Assembly: GCA_949298925.1 (NCBI GenBank)
Contig: CASFYE010000047.1
Span: forward strand, 1 to 32,187
DNA from: an uncultured Bacillota bacterium
Lineage (GTDB): Bacteria > Bacillota > Clostridia > Christensenellales > UBA1242
Direction of reading: 5' to 3'
Length of the DNA stretch: 32,187 bases
Part shown: in pieces, positions 1 through 8,032 of the stretch
Layout: every line of letters starts with the position of its first letter
How positions within the stretch are numbered: position 1 is the first letter of the stretch
Program-made: the position numbers and the translations under genes
The notes under the pieces: model-generated
Database searches by the model: none
What the model was told of the DNA's origin: nothing
Seen by the model: only the letters and a program-made list of their open reading frames with translations

Positions 1-233
1 AGGAAAGTGCAACAGAAATAAACCGCCCGAAAGGGTAAGGATGGAAAGGTGAGGTAAGAGCTTACCGGAAAGATGGAAACATCTTTCGTCACTGTAAACC
101 CCACTCGATGCAAGTTTAAGCGAAGACAATGTGCTGTCTTTCACGTCTTCCAAAAGCAACGCTTGAGCCTTTTGGCAACAAAAGGCCTAGATAGATGACC
201 ACATAACACAGAACTCGGCTTATGTTTGGCTGA
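1..233 (+). ncRNA. rnpB: RNase P RNA, 3' portion (5' end outside window)
   Basis: This is the catalytic RNA of ribonuclease P, which removes 5' leaders from pre-tRNAs. The window opens inside the conserved core: GGAAAGTGCAACAGAAAT followed by ACCGCC is the universally conserved central segment, GGTAAGAGCTTACCGG (53-68) forms a short hairpin typical of bacterial RNase P RNA, and AGATAGATGACCAC then ACAGAACTCGGCTTATG (189-223) is the conserved 3' segment that pairs back to the missing 5' part. The 5' portion, including the first strand of P4, lies before base 1. The mature 3' end is estimated near 225-233. A T-rich terminator follows directly. Confidence 0.93.
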
Positions 234-236
234 ATT

Positions 237-264
237 AGCAAAATTTAATGTTTGCTTTTTTTTT
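237..264 (+). terminator. Intrinsic terminator of rnpB
   Basis: AGCAAA (237-242) can pair with TTTGCT (251-256) around an 8-nt loop and is followed by an uninterrupted T run to 264. It lies just after the RNase P RNA 3' end. The ATG at 248 sits in the loop, which argues against that codon as the start of the next gene. Confidence 0.75.
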
Positions 265-283
265 ATTTGTCAAAAATCAGATT

Positions 284-1477
284 ATGAAGAAAAGAGACTA
301 TTTATTTAATATGACAAATCTTATACTTAACAGATTAAGATTTCATGCGCCTATTCTATATAGCACTGACATAGATTTTGACAGTTTAACAAAACTTGGC
401 ATCGATCCATCATTGCCAGTTTTTAAATTTGAAAAAGAGTTTTCAAGAGCACTGTTAAAATGTTTTCAACGTGCAAAGTCAGTTTGCGATTTTAATTTGA
501 TAATTACAGAAGAAAACAAAATTGCACAAAAAAAATTAGGTGCGATTGTTTTGAAAAACAATCCTGATATAAATAAGTTGAACATAAATTACAAATCAAA
601 TTCTGGTTATCATTTAAAAGCAGAAGAAAATTATATAGAGATAAACGGCTATCGTCAAAACATGTGTCTGCATGATTTTTATCTTTTATCGACAGGGATT
701 AATGACGAAATTAAATATTACATTAAAGAATTCGTGATGTGTGGTGAGAGTTACTACGTCGAATTTATTAATCTTTCAAACGCACAAAAAAAGATAACGT
801 TTACAATAAACATACCTTTAAACAGGGGATATTATTATTTTCAAAAAAAATCTTCATGCATAGAAATAACAAATCTTTCTAATTGTGATAAAACATTTTT
901 TAATTTCAGTTGCAAACAATCAAAATTTGTTTTTTCATGCATTGATGGTGTTGAAAATTGCACCCATGCCTGCATTAACGTTTTGTGTGAAGTAAACTTG
1001 AAACCAAAACAAAAAAAAGTTTTCTTTTTCAATTATGGTGATCAAAAATTTATACTATCAAATCAAGGCGAAATGGAAATGTTTATGGCTGAAGCGGACA
1101 GACAAATAAATGAGAGATTTGATTTGAAAATAAAATCTAAAGATAAAAATGAACAACGTCTTTTAAATCAAACTTTGCCAGAAAGAATATATTTGTCATG
1201 GCTAAAAGGGAAAAACGATGAAAAAAGCGAAATAGAATATGCCAAATTAAAACAACAATATTTAATTAAAAATGAGAAAACATATGTGTTTATGGGATTA
1301 AACAATATTTCATCTCTACAAATATTTGATGGCAACAATTGGAAAAAAATAAATGTTATTGGTGGAGAAGGACAAGGGTATATTCAACTAGGCACAACAA
1401 AATTTTTTGGAAAAAACTATTTAACTTTCAAAGAACTAAAAAATAACGCTGAATGTCTTATAAACAAAGGGATATAG
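284..1477 (+). CDS. Unrecognised protein, about 397 aa
   Basis: I do not recognise this family. The frame is open from 248, but ATG 248 lies in the rnpB terminator loop, so ATG 284 (MKKRDYLF) is the first plausible start; ATG 311 (MTNLILNR) is an alternative. Neither has a clear Shine-Dalgarno sequence. No signal peptide or membrane helix is evident. The middle third (about residues 120-270 from ATG 284) is rich in alternating Phe, Tyr, Ile, Val and Asn, as in beta-sandwich domains, and has several Cys. A segment near residue 250 (LKPKQKKVFFFNYG) recalls linkers in carbohydrate-active beta-sandwich domains, but this is weak inference. The C-terminal part has a charged helical region (about 280-345). 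It is a single gene between the rnpB terminator and a terminator at 1519, so no operon partner suggests a role. It ends with TAG. Confidence 0.75.
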   Translation: MKKRDYLFNMTNLILNRLRFHAPILYSTDIDFDSLTKLGIDPSLPVFKFEKEFSRALLKCFQRAKSVCDFNLIITEENKIAQKKLGAIVLKNNPDINKLNINYKSNSGYHLKAEENYIEINGYRQNMCLHDFYLLSTGINDEIKYYIKEFVMCGESYYVEFINLSNAQKKITFTINIPLNRGYYYFQKKSSCIEITNLSNCDKTFFNFSCKQSKFVFSCIDGVENCTHACINVLCEVNLKPKQKKVFFFNYGDQKFILSNQGEMEMFMAEADRQINERFDLKIKSKDKNEQRLLNQTLPERIYLSWLKGKNDEKSEIEYAKLKQQYLIKNEKTYVFMGLNNISSLQIFDGNNWKKINVIGGEGQGYIQLGTTKFFGKNYLTFKELKNNAECLINKGI

Positions 1478-1518
1478 CAGTTTTTTATATAAATTTATAC
1501 AAATAAACAAAATGTTGC

Positions 1519-1557
1519 TTTTTACCTTTATTTCAAAGGTAAAAAGGCGTTTTTTTG
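1519..1557 (+). terminator. Intrinsic terminator after the unrecognised gene
   Basis: TTTTTACCTTT (1519-1529) and AAAGGTAAAAA (1535-1545) form a perfect 11-bp stem with a 5-nt loop, followed by GGCG and a run of seven T. It separates the first gene from the rarA operon. Confidence 0.8.
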
Positions 1558-1585
1558 TTAATTTAAAAAATTTTAATATAAATAG

Positions 1586-1614
1586 TTGTAATAATCATTT
1601 TCATGTGATATAAT
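1586..1614 (+). promoter_or_regulatory. Sigma-A-type promoter of rarA, probably leaderless
   Basis: TTGTAA (1586-1591), a 17-bp spacer and TATAAT (1609-1614) preceded by TGA (extended -10). Only 6 bp (AATTCC) separate the -10 box from the rarA ATG at 1621, so the transcript should begin at or next to the start codon. No Shine-Dalgarno sequence is present. Confidence 0.75.
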
Positions 1615-1620
1615 AATTCC

Positions 1621-2895
1621 ATGAGCGAACTTAGAATACCATTGGCACAAAGAATGCGCCCAAAAGTCTTAAAGGATTTTGTTGGTCAAGAACATATAGT
1701 TGGCAAAGGCAAAGTATTGCGCAGAGCTATTGAATTTGGCAATGTTGGAAGTATGATTTTTTATGGTCCGCCTGGAACAGGAAAAACCACATTAGCCTAT
1801 TTGATTGCTGAATCTCTTAATGCAAACATTGAAAAATTAAATGCAGTTACATCAGGAGTAGCAGACGCTAAGTCAGTAATAGAAAAAGCAAAAAAAGACA
1901 AGATATTGCTTGGTAAGGACACTTATTTGCTTTTAGACGAATGCCACAGATGGAGCAAAAGCCAAAGTGATTGTGTTTTGGAAGCGATTGAAAAAGGTTA
2001 TATATTTTTTATTGGTTCTACAACTGAAAATCCTTTCACCTCCATGACTCGTGCGATTGTCTCTCGTTGTAGAGTTTTTGAATTAAAACCTTTAAAGATT
2101 GATGATATAAAGAAAACTATAAATAGGGCATTGTTAGACAAAGAAAATGGGCTGGGCAACCTTCCTATTCAAATGACTGAAAATGCCATGAACTTTTTGG
2201 CAGATGTCAGCGGTGGCGACGCAAGGACGGCTTTAAATGCGCTAGAATTAGCTGCCAACACAACGCCACTAAACAAAAACAAACAAATCGTTATTGATGA
2301 AAATGTGATTGCTGAATGTTTAGACAAAAAACCTTTATCTGTGGACACGCAAATGCATTTTGATCTGCTCTCTGCTTTTTGCAAAAGCATAAGAGGCTCG
2401 GATAGCGACGCGGCATTGTTTTATGCTCAGCGCCTAATTCAGTCAGGTTGTGATCCTCTTGTTTTAGCAAGAAGACTGATAGCTCATTGTTCTGAGGACA
2501 TTGGTATGGCCGATTCAAATGCGCTTTTGCTTGCAGTAGCAGCGTTCACTGCTATTGAAAAAATTGGATTGCCAGAAGCCATGCTAAACTTATCACATGC
2601 AATAATTTACGCATGTGAAGCAGAAAAGTCAAACTCAGTTTTACTTGCCATGGAAGAAGCAAAAAAAGATGCTATATCACTTAGAGATGATTTTGTTCCA
2701 AACCATTTGAAAAATCATCCTGTTACAAATAAAGATGGACATGGAAAATATAAATATCCTCACGATTATGGCGGATATTGCAAGCAACAATACCTGCCTG
2801 ATGCGATAAAGGACCATGTTTATTACATACCTAAAAATAATGGCAAAGAAAAGAATTTAATCAGAAAAAAGTTTAAAGGAGAAAAAGATGTTTAG
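1621..2895 (+). CDS. rarA: Replication-associated recombination protein A (MgsA/RarA AAA+ ATPase)
   Basis: RarA is a AAA+ ATPase of the clamp-loader clade that acts at stalled replication forks. Seen here: Walker A GPPGTGKTT at residues 49-57, Walker B LLLDECHRW with D106 and E107, sensor-1 region GSTTENPF at 132-139, SRC (149-151) in the arginine-finger position, and the C-terminal helical tetramerisation region including SGGDARTALNALE and the late HDYGGY motif. At 424 aa it is a normal full-length member. The start is ATG 1621, directly after a strong promoter. It is the first gene of an apparent three-gene operon and overlaps the next gene by 8 bp. It ends with TAG followed at once by in-frame TAA. 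Confidence 0.95.
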   Translation: MSELRIPLAQRMRPKVLKDFVGQEHIVGKGKVLRRAIEFGNVGSMIFYGPPGTGKTTLAYLIAESLNANIEKLNAVTSGVADAKSVIEKAKKDKILLGKDTYLLLDECHRWSKSQSDCVLEAIEKGYIFFIGSTTENPFTSMTRAIVSRCRVFELKPLKIDDIKKTINRALLDKENGLGNLPIQMTENAMNFLADVSGGDARTALNALELAANTTPLNKNKQIVIDENVIAECLDKKPLSVDTQMHFDLLSAFCKSIRGSDSDAALFYAQRLIQSGCDPLVLARRLIAHCSEDIGMADSNALLLAVAAFTAIEKIGLPEAMLNLSHAIIYACEAEKSNSVLLAMEEAKKDAISLRDDFVPNHLKNHPVTNKDGHGKYKYPHDYGGYCKQQYLPDAIKDHVYYIPKNNGKEKNLIRKKFKGEKDV

Positions 2896-3958
2896 TAAAA
2901 GAAGTGATGGAGTTAAAGTTAAAAATTTAGATGCAGTAACGAAAGCGGCACCGTTTTTCATGCCGACAAGAATTGGCGCTTCAAATTATTTTATGGATCA
3001 AATAAGATGCGAACCAATGGATGAATTTATTTTAAAACAACGTAAATTAGGAAATAATTTTACTTACACTGACATCATGCTCACAGCCCTTGTTCGCCTT
3101 CTTTATTTAAGACCAAAGCTCAACTATTTTATCAACCATAACGTAATATATGAACACAATGACATTTCAATCTGTATGGTTGTAAAAAAGCAACTCGCAG
3201 ATGATGGCGAAGATGTGGACTTAAAATTCCATTTTACAGGTCGTGAAAGTTTGCCTGAAGTAAAAGCATACGTTGAAGATTTGATTGCAAAAAACATAAA
3301 GCCAGATTCAGTTTATGGAACAACAGACAAAGCAGACGCTTTTGGCAAACTTCCAAACTGGCTGTTTCGTCTTGCATTAAAAATTGTTCGCTGGCTTGAT
3401 AGACATAACATGATGCCAAAATCATTAATTGAGGCAAGTTGCTTTCATTGTAGCGCATTCCTAACAAATCTTAAATCAATAAAAAATGATGCAATTTTTC
3501 ACCATTTGTATGAATTTGGAAACTGCAGTTTGTTTGTTGCAATGGGGAAGGAAAAGATGGCGCCTGTTGTAGAAAAAAACAAAGAATTGAAACTTGGAAA
3601 AGTTATGAATCTTGGAATAACAATGGATGAAAGGGTAGCAGACGGTTTTTACTTTGCTAAATCACTTAGAATTTGGAAAGATATGTTTGCAAATCCTGAT
3701 TGTCTTTTAGAAAGTATGCCAGAAGATGGAAGCAAAAAACTTGCGATCAAAAAACGCAAAAAGAAAACAAAAAGCAAAGTTAAAAAGAGTAAAGTTAAAA
3801 AAGACAAAACTTTAATCACTTTAAAAAAGCAACAATTAAAACTAGAAAAAGAGAAAGAAAAAGAAGAAAAAGAGCGTGCTAGAAACGAAAAGAAACTTTT
3901 AAAATTTGAGCGAAAGATGGAAAAAGTAGAAAAGAAAAATAAAAAGGTGGCTGAATGA
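2888..3958 (+). CDS. Lipoyl-less E2/CAT-fold acyltransferase-like protein, catalytic His replaced
   Basis: This 356-aa protein resembles the catalytic domain of 2-oxo acid dehydrogenase E2 acyltransferases and chloramphenicol acetyltransferase, but has no lipoyl or E1/E3-binding domain. The run from about residue 216 (SLFVAMGKEKMAPVV, then LGKVMNLGITMDERVADG at 236-253) matches the E2 C-terminal signature whose usual core is DHRxxDG. Here the motif reads DERVADG, with Glu 248 in place of the catalytic His, while Asp 252 and Gly 253 remain. Normal acyl transfer is therefore doubtful. Residues about 280-356 form a very Lys/Glu-rich, probably coiled-coil tail. GGAG precedes ATG 2888. It overlaps rarA by 8 bp and the next gene by 4 bp (ATGA), so translation is probably coupled. 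The true substrate is unknown; it may be a binding or structural protein. Confidence 0.8.
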   Translation: MFSKRSDGVKVKNLDAVTKAAPFFMPTRIGASNYFMDQIRCEPMDEFILKQRKLGNNFTYTDIMLTALVRLLYLRPKLNYFINHNVIYEHNDISICMVVKKQLADDGEDVDLKFHFTGRESLPEVKAYVEDLIAKNIKPDSVYGTTDKADAFGKLPNWLFRLALKIVRWLDRHNMMPKSLIEASCFHCSAFLTNLKSIKNDAIFHHLYEFGNCSLFVAMGKEKMAPVVEKNKELKLGKVMNLGITMDERVADGFYFAKSLRIWKDMFANPDCLLESMPEDGSKKLAIKKRKKKTKSKVKKSKVKKDKTLITLKKQQLKLEKEKEKEEKERARNEKKLLKFERKMEKVEKKNKKVAE

Positions 3959-4245
3959 AAAAATTAATTTATTTGATTTTGTCTATCCTAGTTATTGTCT
4001 ATATCGCATTGATGATCTATGTTGCTGCTGTTCCTGATTTAACAGCGTTGGGACAGTGGGGAGAATTTGTTTACTATATATCTATGTATGGCGGTGTAGC
4101 ACTTTTATTCGCTTTTGCTGTTACAAATTTTACGGGAAACATATTAAAAATCATCTTATTAATACTCCTTATTTTAGTCAGTCTTGTTTATATTTTTGTA
4201 GTCGCATTCCCTGATTACTTTGCAAATTTATTTGGGCTTGCTTAA
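3955..4245 (+). CDS. Small integral membrane protein, 96 aa
   Basis: I do not recognise a named family. The protein is almost entirely hydrophobic and shows three likely membrane helices: about residues 4-27, 40-60 and 65-88. Short polar loops (PDLTALGQWGEF and TNFTGN) separate them. It starts with ATG in an ATGA overlap with the upstream E2-like gene and is the last gene of the rarA operon. Its stop codon (TAA, 4243-4245) lies in the loop of the terminator hairpin. The tight coupling to the E2-like gene suggests the two work together, possibly at the membrane, but this is inference from position only. Confidence 0.82.
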   Translation: MKKLIYLILSILVIVYIALMIYVAAVPDLTALGQWGEFVYYISMYGGVALLFAFAVTNFTGNILKIILLILLILVSLVYIFVVAFPDYFANLFGLA

Positions 4246-4267
4246 AAAGCAAGCTTTTATTTTTTCA
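4236..4267 (+). terminator. Intrinsic terminator of the rarA operon
   Basis: GCTTGCTT (4236-4243) and AAGCAAGC (4247-4254) form a perfect 8-bp stem with a 3-nt loop, followed by TTTTATTTTTT. The last codon and stop of the membrane protein gene lie inside the hairpin. The remaining 220 bp before the polA promoter are very AT-rich and show no coding frame or RNA gene that I can support. Confidence 0.85.
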
Positions 4268-4489
4268 ATATACTTTGGTTGTTCTGCCATAACACACACA
4301 ACATATTGTTATACAAGTGTTTTGTTTGTGCTATTATTAATTCCATTTTGTTTGAAAAAAATTTCTTTTAGCGTATGAAATTTTAAAAAATATTTTTTAC
4401 ATTCAAACGAGCAATTCTTTTTCATTTTTTTAACTAAAAAACTTCAAACTTATAATAACTTGATTTTACTTTTATTCAACATTTTTATT

Positions 4490-4517
4490 TTGAAAATCAA
4501 ATCTTATATGTTAAAAT
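4490..4517 (+). promoter_or_regulatory. Promoter of polA, probably leaderless
   Basis: TTGAAA (4490-4495), a 16-bp spacer and TAAAAT (4512-4517) preceded by TGT (extended -10). The polA ATG is at 4524, only 6 bp after the -10 box, and there is no Shine-Dalgarno sequence. Confidence 0.6.
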
Positions 4518-4523
4518 TATGTC

Positions 4524-7031
4524 ATGAAAACGATTTTGATTATTGATGGAAACAGTTTGGCTAATAGAGCGTTCTATGCTCTGCCATATTTGACAAGCAG
4601 TGATGGTAAACCTTCGGGAGCGATTTTTGGCTTTGTGAATATCTTGACAAAAATTATTTCAGATGAGAAACCAGATAAAATTTTTGTGGCTTTCGACCAT
4701 GCACGCCAAACTTTTAGAAATAAAATTTTTCCCGATTACAAAGGGACTAGAAAGGCAACACCTCCCGAATTAATTGAGCAATTCCCACAAATCAAAAAGC
4801 TTTTATCGTTAATGAATATCCCTGTTATAGAAGAAGATGGGATAGAAGCTGATGACATCATCGGCAGTATTGCAAAAAATGTTCCTGGCAAAAAAATTAT
4901 ATTGTCTGGTGACAGGGATCTTTTACAACTTATTGACGACGAAACAAATGTTTGGTTGACAATGAAAGGCGTTTCTGTTTTAAACAAAATTGACAAAAAG
5001 GCATTAAAAGAACAATTTGGGTTATCACCAAGTCAAGTTATAGATCTCAAAGCTTTAATGGGCGACAGTTCAGACAATATCCCTGGTGTAGCAGGTATTG
5101 GTGAAAAGACAGCGACAAAGCTACTTGATGAATTTAAGACGATTGCAAACCTCTATGACAATATTGACAAAATCTCAGGCAAACTGCAAGAAAAACTTGT
5201 TCAAGGCAAACAGACGGCGTTTATGTCATACGAGCTCGCCACAATTAAGACGAATTGTAAGCTGAATATAGATTACGATTTGCCAAATTATCAATTTCCT
5301 TTTTCTAATGAAGTGAAAGATTTTTTTGAAGCCTACAATTTTTCGTCTTTACTAAGGAAACATGAACTTTTTTCTAATTCAAATTTTACTGTTTCAAATG
5401 ATTTACTTACAAGAGTTTTAATTGACTCCCAAGAAAAACTTAATGATTTTGTTGGCAGAATATCAAACACTCTTTCGTATGATTTTGAAAAAATGGAATT
5501 CGCGATAAACGATGACGAAATCTTTTATTTAAGTCCAACATTTGACATGTTTTCACAAACCATAACGCTTACTGATTTTCTTATTAAACTCAAACCGATG
5601 TTTGAAGATGAAACTATATTAAAAATAACAAAGTCTGCAAAAGCTGACATGCATAAATTGTCATCAATGAACATTAAATTAGTCAACTTCTTTGATTTGT
5701 CAATCGCGACTTATCTTCTGTATGCAGGCAAGCCTTTACCACAGGTTACTGGTTCTTGCAATGAATGGTTTGCACAAAAAAAACAACTGCTTAACGAGTT
5801 GAAGGATATGGAACTAGAAAATCTATATTTTAATCTTGAACTTCCTCTTTGCAGAGTGCTATTTCAAATGGAAAAAGATGGTTTTAAAATTGATGAAGAC
5901 AGTCTTGATGAACTCGATAAAGATTATTCTAAAAAAATAGATGAACTCACGCAACAAATTTACGATTTCGCAGGGGAAGAATTTAACATCAATTCACCTA
6001 AACAAGTGGCTGGTATATTGTTTGACAAACTAAAATTAAACGCGTGGCAAAACAAAAAAAGGTCAACAGGGATCGATGTTTTAGAGGAACTAAAATTTGA
6101 CCATCCTATTATAGAAAAAATTATTGATTTCAGAAAATATCAGAAATTAAAATCGACTTATGTCAATGTTTATAAGAAAATTTGCTATGAAGAAGGAAGC
6201 ATAATTCACACTAATTTTAATCAAACGTTAACAAGCACAGGAAGATTGTCAAGTTCCGATCCAAATTTGCAAAACATACCTGCAAATGACAACGACTCGG
6301 CAAGCTTGCGAAAAATTTTTATATCAAAATTTGACGGAGGCAAAATTGCTAGCGCTGATTACAGTCAAATTGAACTTCGACTGCTTGCAGAAATGTCAGG
6401 TGAGGAAAAATTGATTGAAACTTTTAAACAAGGCAAAGATATTCACACTCAAACAGCTTGTATGATTTTTCATGTGGAACCTAATGAGGTTACAACGAAA
6501 ATGCGTAGAGAAGCAAAAGCTGTCAATTTTGGTGTTATCTATGGTATCGGCGCGTATGGATTATCTCAAAACATAAAAGTTTCTCGTCAAAGTGCGCAAG
6601 AATATATTGATTCTTATTACGTCAGATATCCAAAAGTTAAGGAGTTTTCAAGTAGCAACATCGCATTCGCTAAAAAGAATGGCTATATAAAAACAAAATA
6701 TGGCAGAATTAGGCACATCCCTGAATTGTCATCATCGAATAAAAATTTGCAAGCTTTTGGAGAGCGTGTGGCAATGAATATGCCATTGCAAGGAACTGCC
6801 TCTGATATTATAAAATTTAGCATGCTAAATGTAGTTGATTTGATTAAAAAGAACAATCTTAAATCACAACTTATTTTACAAATACATGATGAACTAGTCT
6901 TAGATATTTTCCCTGGTGAAGAGAAGATAATAACAAGTATATTGCATGAAGCCATGGAAAGTTGGTTAAAATTTAAGGTGCCTTTGCCAATTAACTTAAA
7001 TTTTGGTAAAAATTTGCTTGAATGTAAGTAA
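4524..7031 (+). CDS. polA: DNA polymerase I
   Basis: DNA polymerase I fills repair gaps and removes RNA primers. Domains in order: 5'-3' exonuclease/flap nuclease (about 1-290, with GDRDLL near 129-134 and GDSSDNIPGVAGIGEKTA at 180-197), a reduced 3'-5' exonuclease-like domain (about 295-430), and the polymerase domain (about 440-835). Polymerase motif A is DYSQIELR (D612), the O-helix motif is RREAKAVNFGVIYG (K665, F669), and motif C is QIHDELV (H788, D789, E790). In the middle domain the first motif survives as D320-F-E322 and D375 may match the second, but I cannot find the third-motif Tyr-x3-Asp, so proofreading is probably weak or absent. At 835 aa it is slightly shorter than the roughly 880-930 aa usual for the family. 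It appears monocistronic. Confidence 0.97.
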   Translation: MKTILIIDGNSLANRAFYALPYLTSSDGKPSGAIFGFVNILTKIISDEKPDKIFVAFDHARQTFRNKIFPDYKGTRKATPPELIEQFPQIKKLLSLMNIPVIEEDGIEADDIIGSIAKNVPGKKIILSGDRDLLQLIDDETNVWLTMKGVSVLNKIDKKALKEQFGLSPSQVIDLKALMGDSSDNIPGVAGIGEKTATKLLDEFKTIANLYDNIDKISGKLQEKLVQGKQTAFMSYELATIKTNCKLNIDYDLPNYQFPFSNEVKDFFEAYNFSSLLRKHELFSNSNFTVSNDLLTRVLIDSQEKLNDFVGRISNTLSYDFEKMEFAINDDEIFYLSPTFDMFSQTITLTDFLIKLKPMFEDETILKITKSAKADMHKLSSMNIKLVNFFDLSIATYLLYAGKPLPQVTGSCNEWFAQKKQLLNELKDMELENLYFNLELPLCRVLFQMEKDGFKIDEDSLDELDKDYSKKIDELTQQIYDFAGEEFNINSPKQVAGILFDKLKLNAWQNKKRSTGIDVLEELKFDHPIIEKIIDFRKYQKLKSTYVNVYKKICYEEGSIIHTNFNQTLTSTGRLSSSDPNLQNIPANDNDSASLRKIFISKFDGGKIASADYSQIELRLLAEMSGEEKLIETFKQGKDIHTQTACMIFHVEPNEVTTKMRREAKAVNFGVIYGIGAYGLSQNIKVSRQSAQEYIDSYYVRYPKVKEFSSSNIAFAKKNGYIKTKYGRIRHIPELSSSNKNLQAFGERVAMNMPLQGTASDIIKFSMLNVVDLIKKNNLKSQLILQIHDELVLDIFPGEEKIITSILHEAMESWLKFKVPLPINLNFGKNLLECK

Positions 7032-7036
7032 ATTGT

Positions 7037-7066
7037 TTGACAAACTTTTGTTTCTTAGGATATAAT
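7037..7066 (+). promoter_or_regulatory. Promoter of ruvX, probably leaderless
   Basis: TTGACA (7037-7042), an 18-bp spacer and TATAAT (7061-7066). The ruvX ATG lies at 7074, 7 bp after the -10 box. There is no Shine-Dalgarno sequence. The promoter starts only 5 bp after the polA stop. Confidence 0.78.
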
Positions 7067-7073
7067 TAAACTG

Positions 7074-7496
7074 ATGATTAAGTCCAAAAGATATATTTGT
7101 CTAGACTATGGCGACAGGAGGATAGGAATTGCATTTTCTGACCTAACGGGAACTATTGCTTCTGCTTATGAGGTTTATGAAAGAACATCGTTAGAAGAAG
7201 ACTTGCAATATCTAGTTAATCTTATCCAAAATCAAGGCGCCACCAAAATCATTATTGGTTTACCTTTAAACGCAGATTGTTCGGAAGGACAAAGAACTGT
7301 GCTCACCAAAGAATTTGGCAAACAGTTAAAAGATAGGTGTGGGCTAGAAGTTGATTATTGCGACGAGAGGTATTCTTCTTTGGAAGCAGACGAATTGTTA
7401 AAACGAACAAAAAAGTCATGGCAAGAAAGAAAAAAGATTTTGGATATGGTAGCAGCGCAAATAATCTTGCAGGATTATCTCAACACAAAAAATTAA
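7074..7496 (+). CDS. ruvX: Holliday junction resolvase-like / pre-16S rRNA nuclease (RuvX/YqgF)
   Basis: RuvX/YqgF is a small RNase H-fold nuclease involved in 16S rRNA 5'-end maturation and proposed in recombination. Seen: the N-terminal LDYGDRRIGIAFSD motif (about residues 10-23) with the first catalytic Asp, IIGLPLNADCSEG (about 61-73), YCDERYSSLEA (about 97-107), and the C-terminal KKILDMVAAQIILQDYL with the final acidic position. The 140-aa length is typical. The next gene is a DUF1292 protein 12 bp downstream. This pairing is the conserved Firmicutes alaS-ireB-ruvX-yrzB neighbourhood, here without alaS and ireB. The start is supported by the promoter position. Confidence 0.94.
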   Translation: MIKSKRYICLDYGDRRIGIAFSDLTGTIASAYEVYERTSLEEDLQYLVNLIQNQGATKIIIGLPLNADCSEGQRTVLTKEFGKQLKDRCGLEVDYCDERYSSLEADELLKRTKKSWQERKKILDMVAAQIILQDYLNTKN

Positions 7497-7508
7497 AAGG
7501 GGAAAAAC

Positions 7509-7961
7509 ATGGCAACAAAAAAAGATGAAAAGAAGGTAGAAGAGGAAATCGTTAAGGTTGATTTACTTGACGTGCTGTTAGATGAGAATAACACCGCACC
7601 AATTTATATGACCGATACTAATGGTAAAAGATTAAAATTTGATCAAATAGCTGTTATTCCTTACGGAGAGGATGCACTATATTGTATTTTAAAACCTATA
7701 TCAAAGATTGAAGGCATCAATGATGATGAGGCCATAGTGTTTAGAGTTGACGAAGATGATGACGGTGAGGCAGTTTTAAATTTGGAAGAAAATGAAGAAA
7801 TCGCTATTGCAGTTTTTGATCAATATTATTCATTAGTTGAAGAAGAAGAAAAGAAAAAAGCAACAGCCAAAAAAGCTTCAAAAAAGCAAACTACTACTAC
7901 AAAAGCAAAGACAACAACAAGCTCAACAGCAAAAAAGAAAAAAACAGACAATAACAAATAA
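7509..7961 (+). CDS. DUF1292 (YrzB-like) family protein with Lys-rich tail
   Basis: Residues about 25-112 match the small acidic DUF1292/YrzB family found next to ruvX in Firmicutes: IYMTDTNGKRLKFDQIAVIPY, then LYCILKPISKI, then EAIVFRVDEDDDGEAVLN, and a final DQYYSLVEEEE. The molecular function of the family is not established. Residues about 113-150 are an added low-complexity tail of Lys, Thr, Ala and Ser. AAAGGGG lies 8 bp before ATG 7509. It is probably cotranscribed with ruvX from the leaderless promoter at 7037. Confidence 0.88.
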   Translation: MATKKDEKKVEEEIVKVDLLDVLLDENNTAPIYMTDTNGKRLKFDQIAVIPYGEDALYCILKPISKIEGINDDEAIVFRVDEDDDGEAVLNLEENEEIAIAVFDQYYSLVEEEEKKKATAKKASKKQTTTTKAKTTTSSTAKKKKTDNNK

Positions 7962-7973
7962 GTCTAGTATAAT
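7945..7973 (+). promoter_or_regulatory. Possible promoter for the 45-aa small protein gene
   Basis: TATAAT at 7968-7973 follows a weak -35 match, CAGACA (7945-7950), with a 17-bp spacer. It overlaps the end of the DUF1292 gene and would give a 5' leader of about 50 nt that carries the AGGAGGTG site of the small gene. Confidence 0.45.
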
Positions 7974-8032
7974 TTTCATCTTTTATGCTCACAATAAAAG
8001 CACAGGGAAACCTGAATTATAGGAGGTGAAAT

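Noticed and set aside
4268..4489. Possible small RNA or gene in the AT-rich gap before polA
   Set aside because: I see no SD-led frame, no stable GC stem and no second terminator in this gap.
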